Positions 1 through 7,242 are shown, counted from the stretch's first letter. The stretch: DNA of 64,000 bases from Maccoyibacter intestinihominis (GCF_040096355.1 NZ_JBBMEX010000002.1:1-64000); one strand, 5' to 3'. Numbers and translations are program-made. Notes: generated by a model from the sequence alone, not told the origin.

Positions 1-61
1 AAAGAGTGGAGGGGCACAACATTTTTCATAACTTGTTTGTGCCTTGAGCGAAGCGAAAGGA

Positions 62-667
62 ATGATAAAAACTATGATTGAAAAAATAGCGGATGATTTA
101 ATTGGTCAGATGACAGAAGCAAGGTTAATTGATAAAGACATGGAAGAAAGATATATTTATGTCTTTATCTGTTGGATTGAGAAATTTATTACGGTTGGCA
201 GTATTATCGTAATCAGTTTGGCGTTCCATAAACTGTTTCCAACTATATTTTTTCTTGTGTTTTTCTTAGAATTAAGAAAGCGAACTGGCGGATATCATTT
301 GGACAAGTTTTATAAATGTTATTTGGCAACCGTTGTTTCTTATTTAGTTATTGTAATTATCAGTGCAAGACTGTCAGAACATCCGCAATGGTTATTTGCA
401 ATATTGGTAATTGCTATAACGGGGATAGGATTGATTGGTACAGTGAATCATCCTAATATGCACATGACATCAGAGGAATTGATGGAATCGAAAAAATCCG
501 CAAGGACTATTGTTTTACTTGAGGGGTGTATAATATTGGGATGTGTTCTGTTAGATGCGGATATGGTTTACATTAGTTATATGGCAATAGCTGTTATATT
601 ATGTGCAGCTTTGCTGTGTATAGCAAAAATTTTTAAACAGGAGGTGAGAGAGAATGAAGCAGGTTAA
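62..667 (+). CDS. agrB: AgrB-like membrane peptidase
   Basis: Accessory gene regulator B: an integral membrane cysteine endopeptidase that trims and cyclises the AgrD pro-peptide into a thiolactone autoinducer. The product of about 200 residues is hydrophobic with several membrane segments and has the family's cytoplasmic signature RKRTGGYHLDKFYKC, supplying the catalytic His of GGYH and the Cys about 9 residues later. The frame is open from a TTG at 44, but ATG 62 or ATG 74 is likelier because AAAGGA lies at 56-61. It overlaps the agrD gene by 14 bases. No AgrC kinase or AgrA regulator follows; one could lie to the left of the window. Confidence 0.88.
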   Translation: MIKTMIEKIADDLIGQMTEARLIDKDMEERYIYVFICWIEKFITVGSIIVISLAFHKLFPTIFFLVFFLELRKRTGGYHLDKFYKCYLATVVSYLVIVIISARLSEHPQWLFAILVIAITGIGLIGTVNHPNMHMTSEELMESKKSARTIVLLEGCIILGCVLLDADMVYISYMAIAVILCAALLCIAKIFKQEVRENEAG

Positions 668-794
668 TAAGAAAGTGTTGAAGGTTGTAGAACGTGTCAT
701 GAGAAAAGAAGCTGTATATGGGATAGATGGATTTCCACCTGCGTGTTTAGGAATATGGCATCAGCCGAAACGTCCGAACATAAAAAAAAGGTAA
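654..794 (+). CDS. agrD: AgrD-like cyclic thiolactone autoinducer precursor (46 aa)
   Basis: A 46-codon ORF starts inside the end of agrB behind a strong AGGAGG at 639-644 (spacing 9). It has the three AgrD parts: a basic amphipathic N-terminus (MKQVNKKVLKVVERVMRK), a core around Cys31, and a C-terminal recognition tail HQPKRPNIKKR. Clostridial AgrD tails have the same HQPxxP form; in C. perfringens the precursor reads CLWFT followed by HQPEEP. By analogy AgrB should cut after Trp35, giving a five-residue ring C31-L-G-I-W35, perhaps with exocyclic residues from GFPPA. The core sequence is read directly; ring size and N-terminal trimming are inference. Confidence 0.9.
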   Translation: MKQVNKKVLKVVERVMRKEAVYGIDGFPPACLGIWHQPKRPNIKKR

Positions 795-857
795 AAGGTT
801 ATTGAAAATAATGTTCAAATTGTTGTACAAAATAAGCTTAGAAAGGAGGGAATTGAT

Positions 858-2303
858 ATGAAAAATAAATTTATAACAACAGTGGTTGCGACAGCATTGG
901 CATTAACAATGACATTTTCATTGGCTAATGGAATGGATGTTAAAGCAGCAGAAATCACAGAGGATTCTTTAGTCGCAGCAGAAGATACTAATGTTGGAAA
1001 TGAATCGGTGGATATCCAGCAACAGGAACCTGTAGAAATTTCAGAATTGGAAACAACCGAAAATAATGACTTATCGAAATCGTCAGAAAGTATTACAGTA
1101 GATGAAAGTATTGCAGAGGATATTTTGGCTACACAAGCTGATACTGCGGTTGTAGTCGGTACGGTTAGTGACTATTTGACAGCAAAGGGCGATGCAAAAC
1201 TTTATAATATTAATTTGCCAGCAGGGGTATATTTGCAAGCACAGTTAACAACGCCTGCTAATGCAGATTTGGATTACGATTTGTATTTATTGGATGCAGA
1301 AGGCAATATTTTAACGGGCTCAGATTATTATACTTATATTAATGGCACCGCAGGTACATTGCCGGAAGCGTTAGGCTATATAACATCAGGTGATACAGCA
1401 ACATATTATTTGTATGTATTAGCATCTGAGGGCGGAAGTGTAAGTGAATCATTCACATTGGATTATTCAGTAAGTACAGCGTGTGATTCTTATGAGATTG
1501 ACGAGTCTGTAAGACAGGCATTAGCATTTACATATGGAGCAGGAGGGGCTTATATTGAATCAAGAAATTTAAGTTCTCCGATTGATAATGATTGGTATGT
1601 AATTACAGTGCCAAGCAGTAGAATTTATGACAAATTAAAAATTTCTGCTACTACAGCTTCAACAAATACCTGTTCTGTAGAAGTATATCAGAATGTTGCA
1701 TCAGAAGGGTATCAAATGAAACGAGTAGGCAGCGGAAACACTATTTCTGTTTCGTCAGGAAAATATTATATTAGAGTTTCCAATGCAAAAACTATGGAGA
1801 ATTTTGATGATTTGGACATTCAGAATTATAAATTGTCTATTACTCCTATTTTGAAGGCTACAGGTATTGTTATAACTGATCTTAAAGGTTCAGAAGGGTT
1901 AAATAAGGTTGTTAATTATCCTGGATATGGAGCACATTTCAGAACGCAGGGATCTGGAACATTAACTGTTTATGGAGTGCTGACAGCAACAGACAGTTCG
2001 ACGGGTGTAACGTATGCAGTTGGGGGAGAGCAGATTAACGGATTATATTATAGTCCGGCATGGGAGGCTAATAATACCTCTGCGAATGCAATAAGGCGAG
2101 GTACAGGTACTACAGACTCAAGTGGTAAATTTGAAATTGATATTTCTTTACCACCTGGAATTGGTGTATATTCGTATTATGGTTCAACATCCACTCATTA
2201 TTTTGATATATGTGGAGTTTCTGTATCGCCAAGTGATGATAGTAGCATAAGTGCTTCAGAGACTATTTTCCATTTGGCATATACTATGTATCATCCGTTT
2301 TAA
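858..2303 (+). CDS. Secreted protein with PPC-like beta domain
   Basis: A 481-residue exported protein starting behind AAAGGAGGG. A Sec signal peptide covers about residues 1-31 and ends at VKAAE. An acidic, low-complexity linker follows (about 32-95). A domain at about 97-205 resembles pre-peptidase C-terminal (PPC) beta-sandwich domains: AKLYNINLPAGVYLQAQL, then DYDLYLLDAEGN, then YYLYVLAS. A second domain of the same kind may lie at about 220-330 (DNDWYVITVPSS, YYIRVSNA). The rest to the C-terminus is beta-rich and unassigned. No sortase motif, lipobox or catalytic motif is seen, so release into the medium is likely. Its place directly after agrBD makes it a candidate effector or target of the peptide system, but that is only context. 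Confidence 0.75.
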   Translation: MKNKFITTVVATALALTMTFSLANGMDVKAAEITEDSLVAAEDTNVGNESVDIQQQEPVEISELETTENNDLSKSSESITVDESIAEDILATQADTAVVVGTVSDYLTAKGDAKLYNINLPAGVYLQAQLTTPANADLDYDLYLLDAEGNILTGSDYYTYINGTAGTLPEALGYITSGDTATYYLYVLASEGGSVSESFTLDYSVSTACDSYEIDESVRQALAFTYGAGGAYIESRNLSSPIDNDWYVITVPSSRIYDKLKISATTASTNTCSVEVYQNVASEGYQMKRVGSGNTISVSSGKYYIRVSNAKTMENFDDLDIQNYKLSITPILKATGIVITDLKGSEGLNKVVNYPGYGAHFRTQGSGTLTVYGVLTATDSSTGVTYAVGGEQINGLYYSPAWEANNTSANAIRRGTGTTDSSGKFEIDISLPPGIGVYSYYGSTSTHYFDICGVSVSPSDDSSISASETIFHLAYTMYHPF

Positions 2304-2332
2304 TGTGTAAATTGTAACTAAGAAAATATAAA

Positions 2333-2368
2333 AATAGGTTGTCACACGATTTGGTGTGTCAACCTATT
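2333..2368 (+). terminator. Strong stem-loop after the secreted-protein gene
   Basis: A 15-nt inverted repeat with one mismatch (arms 2333-2347 and 2354-2368, AATAGGTTGTCACAC on the left) around a six-base loop. It lies between the stop at 2303 and the RBS at 2381. No U-tract follows, so it may be a weak terminator, an mRNA-stabilising 3' end or a protein site rather than a classic intrinsic terminator. Confidence 0.5.
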
Positions 2369-2391
2369 ATGCAAAATACAGGAGGGTTAAA

Positions 2392-3324
2392 ATGAAGATA
2401 GCTACCCAACATTATCAGGACAGCGTGATCACTCCGTATGGTAATAATCACTGGAATGGAAAAGAGAAAATTGATATTTCTAAGGAAAAAGATGATGCGG
2501 TTATTCTGGAAATAAGTGCAAAAGGTAAAAGAGCAATACAGCTAAAAGAGAAAAACGAATTTGAGCAGAATATTGTTCAAGTGGATAAAAGTGCAGATGA
2601 TTTACCAGCATATTCAGGAATGTATGATGTTGACAAGACGATATCGTCTTCTCTTGAAAATTGTAGCAAAGAGGAACAGGGATTTGTATATGATATTATC
2701 CGCGAAAATTTTCTTATTGGAAATGGCAGCTCTGTGAGTGAGGAGGAGCGTCAGGCTAATATATCATTAGGAATGAAAAAAGCGGAATATGCTGCAAATA
2801 ATTTTATATCAGAAGATAAAAAAAGTTCCTTTTTGGATGCAATGGAATCTATAGCAAAGCTGGCAAGTGCCGGAAAGATGAATGCAGATGGAAATATGGA
2901 TTACGGGGTAAAAAAAGGAAATTATTTAGGACATGGTAGTAATCTTGTTTACACTACAGATGGTCTTGATATGATGAGGTCAATGGATTCAGGTGCATAT
3001 GATGAATATCAAAGGATCAGTAGAGAAAGTAGTAATTCTGATAGACAGCTTAACACTTTAAAATACTTGACAAATTGGTATTCTAATGCTGTAACGAAAA
3101 ATCCGCATATGGTAGAGAAATATGAAGCTAAATCGGATGAGTATATTGAAAAAAATGTAAAAAATCAAAAAGTAGATTCAACTTTTTCGGATTTGAAAAC
3201 AGAAAGTAAGTCTGCTTTTATTGAAAGTTTGAAAGCATTTCAAGCACAGAATCCTAATTTCTTATCCAATATCGTTAATAAGGAATTGTCAAGAAAGTAT
3301 TGGGCATATGGTATTATCGCCTAA
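2392..3324 (+). CDS. Hypothetical soluble protein (310 aa)
   Basis: I do not recognise the family. Start at ATG 2392 is chosen because GGAGGG at 2381-2386 has ideal spacing; the frame is open further upstream, but that part lies in the hairpin. The protein is hydrophilic, with no signal peptide or membrane segment. Its N-terminus (MKIATQHYQDSVITPYGNN) and the stretch SAKGKRAIQLKEK recall short exported or flagellar-associated proteins of Lachnospiraceae, but this is not firm. The middle is helix-rich with many Lys, Glu, Asn and Ser. It ends in YWAYGIIA just as another frame opens (next entry), so a natural overlap or a frameshift between two parts of one protein is possible. Confidence 0.6.
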   Translation: MKIATQHYQDSVITPYGNNHWNGKEKIDISKEKDDAVILEISAKGKRAIQLKEKNEFEQNIVQVDKSADDLPAYSGMYDVDKTISSSLENCSKEEQGFVYDIIRENFLIGNGSSVSEEERQANISLGMKKAEYAANNFISEDKKSSFLDAMESIAKLASAGKMNADGNMDYGVKKGNYLGHGSNLVYTTDGLDMMRSMDSGAYDEYQRISRESSNSDRQLNTLKYLTNWYSNAVTKNPHMVEKYEAKSDEYIEKNVKNQKVDSTFSDLKTESKSAFIESLKAFQAQNPNFLSNIVNKELSRKYWAYGIIA

Positions 3325-3343
3325 GGGTGAGGATAAATATGAG

Positions 3344-3541
3344 ATGAAGTATGTTCCGGAAGATTTTGACAGGTATGATCAAGGATTTTTTGGAAGAGCG
3401 AAACCAGAATATATTATTGTTAAGGGAGAGTGTTTGGAAAAATTAAAACAGCAAGGGTATGAAATGGACTGTTGGCAAAAAGGTATTCCGTTGGCGATAA
3501 ATAATAAACATCCTGATAGCATAAAATTAAAGGGATTTTGA
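3344..3541 (+). CDS. Small hypothetical protein, possible out-of-frame tail of the previous gene
   Basis: A 65-codon ORF (77 codons if read from ATG 3308, which overlaps the preceding gene by 17 bases). ATG 3344 has AGGGTGAGG upstream at suitable distance. The product is charged and compact (PEDFDRYDQGFFGRAKPEYIIVKGE, ending IKLKGF) with no recognised domain. Because it begins exactly where the upstream frame ends, it could be a separate co-translated gene or the C-terminal part of a longer protein split by an indel. I favour a separate small gene only weakly. Confidence 0.45.
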   Translation: MKYVPEDFDRYDQGFFGRAKPEYIIVKGECLEKLKQQGYEMDCWQKGIPLAINNKHPDSIKLKGF

Positions 3542-3645
3542 CAGAATATGCAAAGTATTACATGAAAATGTCAAAGGATTACAGTTTCCTAAAACCCATA
3601 ATAATTTCTGATATAATGCGATAAGTCAGAAAGGATGATGGGGCT

Positions 3646-3990
3646 ATGGGGAAAAGAGAGCACATATACGAAATTATTGCAGAGAATATCAGAAAAGAAC
3701 GCAGAAGGCTTGGAATTACGCAGGCAGAGCTTGCAGAACGGGCGGATGTATCATTGGATACTATCAAAAGTGTTGAAAATGGCAGAAGGGCAATGAGTCT
3801 TGATACATATTTGAATATTGTTCATGCATTGGAGTCATCGCCTACGGTTCTGATGAGCCAGCAGCACCCAGAAAAACACATTGAGCGTTTTGCATTTATG
3901 ATGAATCGGTGTGACGAAAGAGAAATAGAATTTGCATTACATATGATTGAACAAATATTAAGAGGACAGGAAGATTATCTGAGTGAATAG
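3646..3990 (+). CDS. XRE-family HTH regulator
   Basis: A 114-residue regulator with a Cro/C1-type HTH at about residues 11-68: ENIRKERRRLGITQAELAERADVS is the classic helix 1 to helix 2 entry, followed by LDTIKSVENGRRAMSLDTYLNIVHALE. The C-terminal 40 residues are helical (EREIEFALHMIEQIL), probably for dimerisation. The start is ATG 3646 behind AAAGGATGATGG; a TATAAT at about 3614-3619 is a likely -10. It is the first of three small HTH genes and converges on the opposite-strand gene at 4015-4248. Target unknown; element control is a likely role. Confidence 0.85.
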   Translation: MGKREHIYEIIAENIRKERRRLGITQAELAERADVSLDTIKSVENGRRAMSLDTYLNIVHALESSPTVLMSQQHPEKHIERFAFMMNRCDEREIEFALHMIEQILRGQEDYLSE

Positions 3991-4014
3991 ACGGGTAGTT
4001 ATCCTGTCCTTTGT

Positions 4015-4248
4015 CTATGACTCTTTTGCAAATTTTTCAGCGAGATGGTATATGATTTCTTCAATGGTGGGAGTTTCATTTTCACATGGAAAGTCTGTCC
4101 AGAAGCGTTGCATTTGTGGATCAGGGCTTTTTAAAGCAATAGAAACTGCCCGCCCAATTTCCTGTTGGACTTCTTCTTTTGTGATTCCTTCTTTTTCGGC
4201 AATGATTTTCAAATATTTATCAACAGAGTATGTGTTTTTATCATTCAT
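4015..4248 (-). CDS. Spo0A C-terminal-domain-like small protein
   Basis: A 77-residue protein on the minus strand, ATG at 4248 preceded on that strand by AGAAAGGA. It matches a set of short Lachnospiraceae proteins usually named 'sporulation initiation factor Spo0A C-terminal domain-containing': VDKYLKIIAEKEGITKEEVQQEIGRAVSIALKS, then DPQMQRFWTDFPC and PTIEEIIYHLAEK. It has no receiver domain, so it is not Spo0A itself. The fold suggests a DNA-binding or protein-contact role; a function in sporulation is not shown. It sits between two XRE genes and converges with the first. Confidence 0.65.
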   Translation of the reverse strand: MNDKNTYSVDKYLKIIAEKEGITKEEVQQEIGRAVSIALKSPDPQMQRFWTDFPCENETPTIEEIIYHLAEKFAKES

Positions 4249-4427
4249 AGTGTTGTTGTGAATCCTTTCTGAAAAGGGTATCTGCGGGCAAATTGTCAGG
4301 TGATTGAATTGTCCCGGTTGAATACCATAAAAGTAAAACAGATAATCCGTTCTATATTACATAATAACCTTGAGAGCTGTTTTCTATGCAGATTATGGCT
4401 ATTTTCTATTCTATCATATACATAAAG

Positions 4428-4449
4428 TATGGTGCATACACGCACCATA
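4428..4449. promoter_or_regulatory. Palindromic operator candidate upstream of the Cro-like gene
   Basis: Perfect 8-bp arms TATGGTGC and GCACCATA around ATACAC, followed directly by the -10-like CATTAT. It lies 48 bases before the small HTH gene at 4497, so autoregulation by that protein is the simplest reading. The rest of the 250-base gap (4249-4496) shows only A/T-rich promoter-like DNA for the two divergent genes. Confidence 0.5.
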
Positions 4450-4496
4450 TCATTATAGGACACTCTTGCGTAGAATACAAGGAGGAGGTCTTTGTA

Positions 4497-4709
4497 ATGA
4501 TAGTATATGACAGGTTATGGATCACACTCAAGAAGAAAAATATTAGCCAGTATGCACTAATTAAAGATTATGGAATAGATAAAGCACAGTTACAGCGATT
4601 GCGAAAGAATATGGTCGTAAAAACGGTAATCCTTAACAGATTATGTTCCATACTTGATTGTAAGATAGAGGACATCATGGAGTTTGTGCCGGATGAGGAT
4701 ATTAAGTAA
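4497..4709 (+). CDS. Cro/C1-type small HTH protein (70 aa)
   Basis: A compact HTH protein of the YozG/HTH_26 type: residues 1-65 are nearly all DNA-binding domain, with LWITLKKKNISQYALIKDYGIDKAQLQRLRKN as helices 1-3 and LNRLCSILDCKIEDIMEFVPDE as the typical C-terminal half. ATG 4497 follows GGAGGAGG at 4480-4488; the frame is open upstream but has no RBS. It lies behind a palindromic operator candidate and ends in a strong terminator, so it is probably a monocistronic, self-regulated repressor. Homologues often accompany integrative elements. Confidence 0.8.
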   Translation: MIVYDRLWITLKKKNISQYALIKDYGIDKAQLQRLRKNMVVKTVILNRLCSILDCKIEDIMEFVPDEDIK

Positions 4710-4757
4710 AGAGATATTTCCAAAATGTAATGAGAGTTTGGAAATATCTCTTTTTTT
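4710..4757 (+). terminator. Rho-independent terminator
   Basis: A perfect 15-bp stem (4710-4724 with 4737-4751) with a 12-base loop and a run of seven T at 4751-4757, right after the stop codon at 4709. Confidence 0.9.
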
Positions 4758-4902
4758 AATCTGCGAATATTTATATTCTTGGTATTAAGGTGTACAATAT
4801 TCCACCTGAAATAGCTGGTTTAGTCACTCTTACAAAAGATTCGCTTACGGTACAATGAATACAGCTTAAGCAAATATATAAGGTGCCGGAAAAGAGTGGA
4901 AG

Positions 4903-5226
4903 GTGTACTACGATATTGTTAATAGTGGAGAAAGAATAAAAGAGTTGCGTGCGGCAAGAAGAATGACAAGACAGCAGCTTGCCGAGCATATTGGATTGTC
5001 AGTGGATGCTCTGCGGAAAATTGAAGCTGGTGTAAATGGAGCAAAAATAGATACGCTGATTAGTATTGCTGAATTGTTTCATATATCGTTGGATTATCTT
5101 GTGTGTGGGTGTGAAAGAAAGGCAGAAGTCGATGATCTGTTGGTTGGTCTGAAGGAGAAGGAAGTACAGTTTATCCGGAATATGGTATTAAATGCCGTTG
5201 ACAATATGAAACTTCTGACAGAATAA
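4903..5226 (+). CDS. XRE-family HTH regulator
   Basis: A 107-residue protein with an XRE HTH at about residues 8-65 (GERIKELRAARRMTRQQLAEHIG, then SVDALRKIEAGVNGAKIDTLISIAELFHISLDYLVCG) and a short helical tail (EKEVQFIRNMVLNAVDNMKLL). The likely start is GTG 4903, with GGAAAAGAGTGG just upstream. It has its own terminator. It is the last regulator before the structured RNA region and recombinase block, so it is a candidate controller of excision or of the RNA, by position only. Confidence 0.82.
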   Translation: MYYDIVNSGERIKELRAARRMTRQQLAEHIGLSVDALRKIEAGVNGAKIDTLISIAELFHISLDYLVCGCERKAEVDDLLVGLKEKEVQFIRNMVLNAVDNMKLLTE

Positions 5227-5228
5227 AA

Positions 5229-5269
5229 AAGTCGGATTGCATTTTTGATAATGCAGTCCGGCTTTTTTT
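5229..5269 (+). terminator. Rho-independent terminator
   Basis: The stem AGTCGGATTGCAT pairs with ATGCAGTCCGGCT (two G-U pairs) around a short loop and ends in seven T, three bases after the stop codon of the XRE gene. Confidence 0.9.
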
Positions 5270-5315
5270 ATAAGGATTTGGAACAGGTGGGAGTGTTACT
5301 CTTAGTTCAAAAGAG

Positions 5316-5766
5316 TGTCGGTTACTGTAGAAGATGCGTGGTGTCAGTTATACTTTGTTCAGGTTCTGAGAAAAGAACCGTTGAATATTGAAAACAGAAT
5401 AGGACACGCATATCCCACGAGCTTATATCGCCTTGTCTATGACAGGGTGGCAGAATCCCATTTCGTGCGATGACTATCCTCAGAGCTGTAGCCGATTATG
5501 AGAAACGTAACAGCAGGAGCCTTTAAGGATAAGAGCAGAGGGTTGTGCCTACCGGGTTAGCAGCCGGAGGTAATGAGATAATAAGTGCACCTGAATTTCA
5601 GCAAAACGCATTTTCAGAGAGTGGCTACTTTCGTAAGTCCAGATGGGCAGGAAACTACGAAGTGATTGTGGCTGGCAAAGGATATGTTACCCGATACGGG
5701 GATGGTTAAGAAACCGGGAAGATAGTATTTTATCTTCCCACACAAACTGATTTATGGTCACCGACA
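5316..5766 (+). ncRNA. Candidate large structured RNA (~450 nt), family unknown
   Basis: The gap between 5270 and 5877 has no credible ORF but many nested complementary segments. The ends pair: 5316-5327 with 5755-5766 (11 of 12 positions, two as G-U). Inside are helices 5362-5367/5374-5379, 5429-5437/5441-5449, 5475-5480/5526-5531 enclosing 5485-5489/5510-5514, 5545-5548/5587-5590 enclosing 5552-5555/5564-5567, 5690-5693/5697-5700, and a perfect 9-bp stem 5716-5724/5731-5739. A closed multibranch fold of this size suggests a large ornate RNA. It does not read as a group II intron (no domain V, no reverse transcriptase). Pairings were found by eye; the family and any role (leader of the recombinase operon, or independent RNA) are open. 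Confidence 0.6.
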
Positions 5767-5877
5767 GAAAAGAGATGTTTAGGTGTGATGGTGTGGAGAG
5801 TACAGATAAGTCAGCTTATGTGAGGAGATAAAGTGCGCACAGTATCAAATCAATATTATTTATAAGGAGATTTTAAG

Positions 5878-6300
5878 ATGGAAAGAGCAATTATATATTA
5901 TGCAAAAACAGGATTAGAGGCTACAGATCATTTTGTGCCGAAGTTGCTTGAAAAGTATTGTAAGGATAATGGCTATGAAATTGTAGCTATGCTTTCAGAG
6001 CCTGCTTCTACAGAAGGAGTTTCATTTCCGATGAAATATGCCATTATCGGTTTAAATATGGAAGAAGATGTTAATACAATCATAACACTTTCAAAGGATA
6101 TGATTGGTGCAACAGATGAGACCGTTATTGATACACTTGGAAAACTCAGCGAATATGATATCTATGTGGAGGATATTAATGGAGAACTTGAAGAGTGTTA
6201 TGAGATGATGTACAAAGAGCCCGTTCAGGAAAGTGATATAAGAGGGCTGGTGCTTGATACGGTATCAAAGTTCTATCATAACATCAGGGACGGCAGATAG
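5878..6300 (+). CDS. Degenerate resolvase-fold protein, catalytic residues absent (140 aa)
   Basis: I read this as a serine-resolvase N-terminal fold that has lost activity. The start RAIIYYAKTG aligns with the resolvase opening (I-Y-x-R-x-S), with Ala in place of Arg and Thr in place of the nucleophile Ser. EKYCKDNGYEIVAML fits the next helix and strand, and ITLSKDMIGATDETVIDTLGKLSEYDIYVEDI fits the conserved LSRLGR...L..L...G..V segment. There is no recombinase or zinc-ribbon domain. RBS AAGGAG; it begins the run of genes leading to three full recombinases. Likely an accessory or regulatory partner; this is inference from residual similarity and position. Confidence 0.6.
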   Translation: MERAIIYYAKTGLEATDHFVPKLLEKYCKDNGYEIVAMLSEPASTEGVSFPMKYAIIGLNMEEDVNTIITLSKDMIGATDETVIDTLGKLSEYDIYVEDINGELEECYEMMYKEPVQESDIRGLVLDTVSKFYHNIRDGR

Positions 6301-6308
6301 GAGGCAAT

Positions 6309-6629
6309 ATGCAGGATTCCAAAGAAAAGCAGTGTCTGATATTTGTAAGGAATAATGCAAATGATACAGCTGACCGTATCGAGGCATATGCAAAAAAGTC
6401 CGGCATGGAAGTTGTTGAGACAGTTTTCAATACAGATAAAAAAGCGGTTGAACGATTAAGATATTATATTGAAAGAGATGCCATTATCTGTGTGCTAGTA
6501 AGAGATGTGGTAGACATTTCAATGGAACTTAATGAGATTAAAGCTGTAATGACACTTGCAGCGGAACATGGAATCAGTATTAATGCAGAGAGCAGGGGCT
6601 ATGAACCTGCTCTCATTTCTTTTGAATGA
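6309..6629 (+). CDS. Second degenerate resolvase-fold protein (106 aa)
   Basis: Like the preceding gene, this reads as a lone resolvase-type domain without catalytic Ser: LIFVRNNANDTADRIEAYAKKSGMEVVETVF keeps the strand-helix-strand opening and the Arg, but Asn stands where Ser should be. IICVLVRDVVDISMELNEIKAVMTLAAEHGISI matches the VKDLSRLGRD...L...G..I part with the two catalytic arginines gone. It follows 8 bases after the previous stop with AGGAGG and runs to 1 base before the next gene, so the three are probably translated together. Function unknown; heterodimerisation with the active recombinases is a testable idea. Confidence 0.58.
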   Translation: MQDSKEKQCLIFVRNNANDTADRIEAYAKKSGMEVVETVFNTDKKAVERLRYYIERDAIICVLVRDVVDISMELNEIKAVMTLAAEHGISINAESRGYEPALISFE

Positions 6630-6630
6630 T

Positions 6631-6768
6631 ATGACAGAAGAAAATAGAAAATTAAAACTGATTATATTTCCGGGCGAAACAGTAGTGATTGATGAATATG
6701 GGAAACGGATTGTTGCCTGTCCGACAGAGGATGAGGCAGAAGAATATATCAGGGAACAGGAGGAATGA
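6631..6768 (+). CDS. Small acidic protein (45 aa), possible partner of the MazF-like toxin
   Basis: A short ORF from ATG 6631, one base after the previous stop, with no RBS of its own (translational coupling). ATG 6601 behind AGCAGGGG is an alternative in-frame start. The product (KLKLIIFPGETVVIDEYGKRIVACPTEDEAEEYIREQEE) is one beta-strand-rich half and one acidic helix. It ends 5 bases before the MazF/PemK-type gene, the usual place of an antitoxin, but resembles no MazE, PemI or RHH antitoxin that I know. The antitoxin role is a guess from position and acidity. Confidence 0.5.
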   Translation: MTEENRKLKLIIFPGETVVIDEYGKRIVACPTEDEAEEYIREQEE

Positions 6769-6773
6769 CATAG

Positions 6774-7160
6774 ATGAAACTGAACAGGGGCGATATTGTT
6801 ATTGCAAATCTGGAGTCAGTAAGTAAAGGGAGCATTCAGAAGTATACAAGACCTTATATTATTATCTCAAATAACAAGGCAAATCAGTATTCACCGGTTG
6901 TCACAGCAGTAGCCATGTCCACAAAAACATGGAAAAAGAAATATCTGCCAACCCACTGTCTAATACCGGCTGTAAAGGTAAAGGTTACTGACACAGATTT
7001 TGAGGTATTTGACAGTATGGCATTATGTGAGCAGATTGTATCCATTGATGTAAATGTCCAGATTGAGAGGGTAGTTGCTTCAATTTCAGATACGGAACTA
7101 CTTGATAAGATTACTGAATGTGTAAAAATCCAGATTGGGGCATATGAAAAGTACAATTAA
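6774..7160 (+). CDS. MazF/PemK-family endoribonuclease-like toxin
   Basis: A 128-residue protein with the MazF/PemK beta-barrel signatures: LNRGDIVIANL at the start, RPYIIISNNKANQYSPVVTAVAMST (strands 2-3 with the usual Ser/Thr), LPTHCLIP, and SMALCEQIVSID near residue 80. MazF enzymes cut single-stranded mRNA; the conserved Arg of RPYI and the Thr/Ser after AMS occupy the catalytic region. The RBS is GGAGGAATGACATAG. The element context suggests maintenance of the element or control of its spread. Some PemK-like proteins in recombinase operons may not be toxins at all, and the antitoxin is not canonical. Confidence 0.78.
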   Translation: MKLNRGDIVIANLESVSKGSIQKYTRPYIIISNNKANQYSPVVTAVAMSTKTWKKKYLPTHCLIPAVKVKVTDTDFEVFDSMALCEQIVSIDVNVQIERVVASISDTELLDKITECVKIQIGAYEKYN

Positions 7161-7242
7161 ATATTACCGGGGCATTTGCTCCGGGTTACATAGCCACCTG
7201 TATTTTATGGGTGGTATTTTTACTGAAAGGGGGATAGATTTT

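Noticed and set aside
13..43. Terminator or riboswitch-like hairpin before agrB (GGCACAA...TTTGTGCC)
   Set aside because: The stem is real, but the sequence is cut by the window start, so its role and promoter cannot be judged.
5281..5877. Group II intron or similar ribozyme remnant
   Set aside because: A GTGC-containing segment and dense pairing raised the idea, but no domain V-like hairpin, no maturase and no proper 5' consensus are present. Kept as a structured RNA of unknown class.
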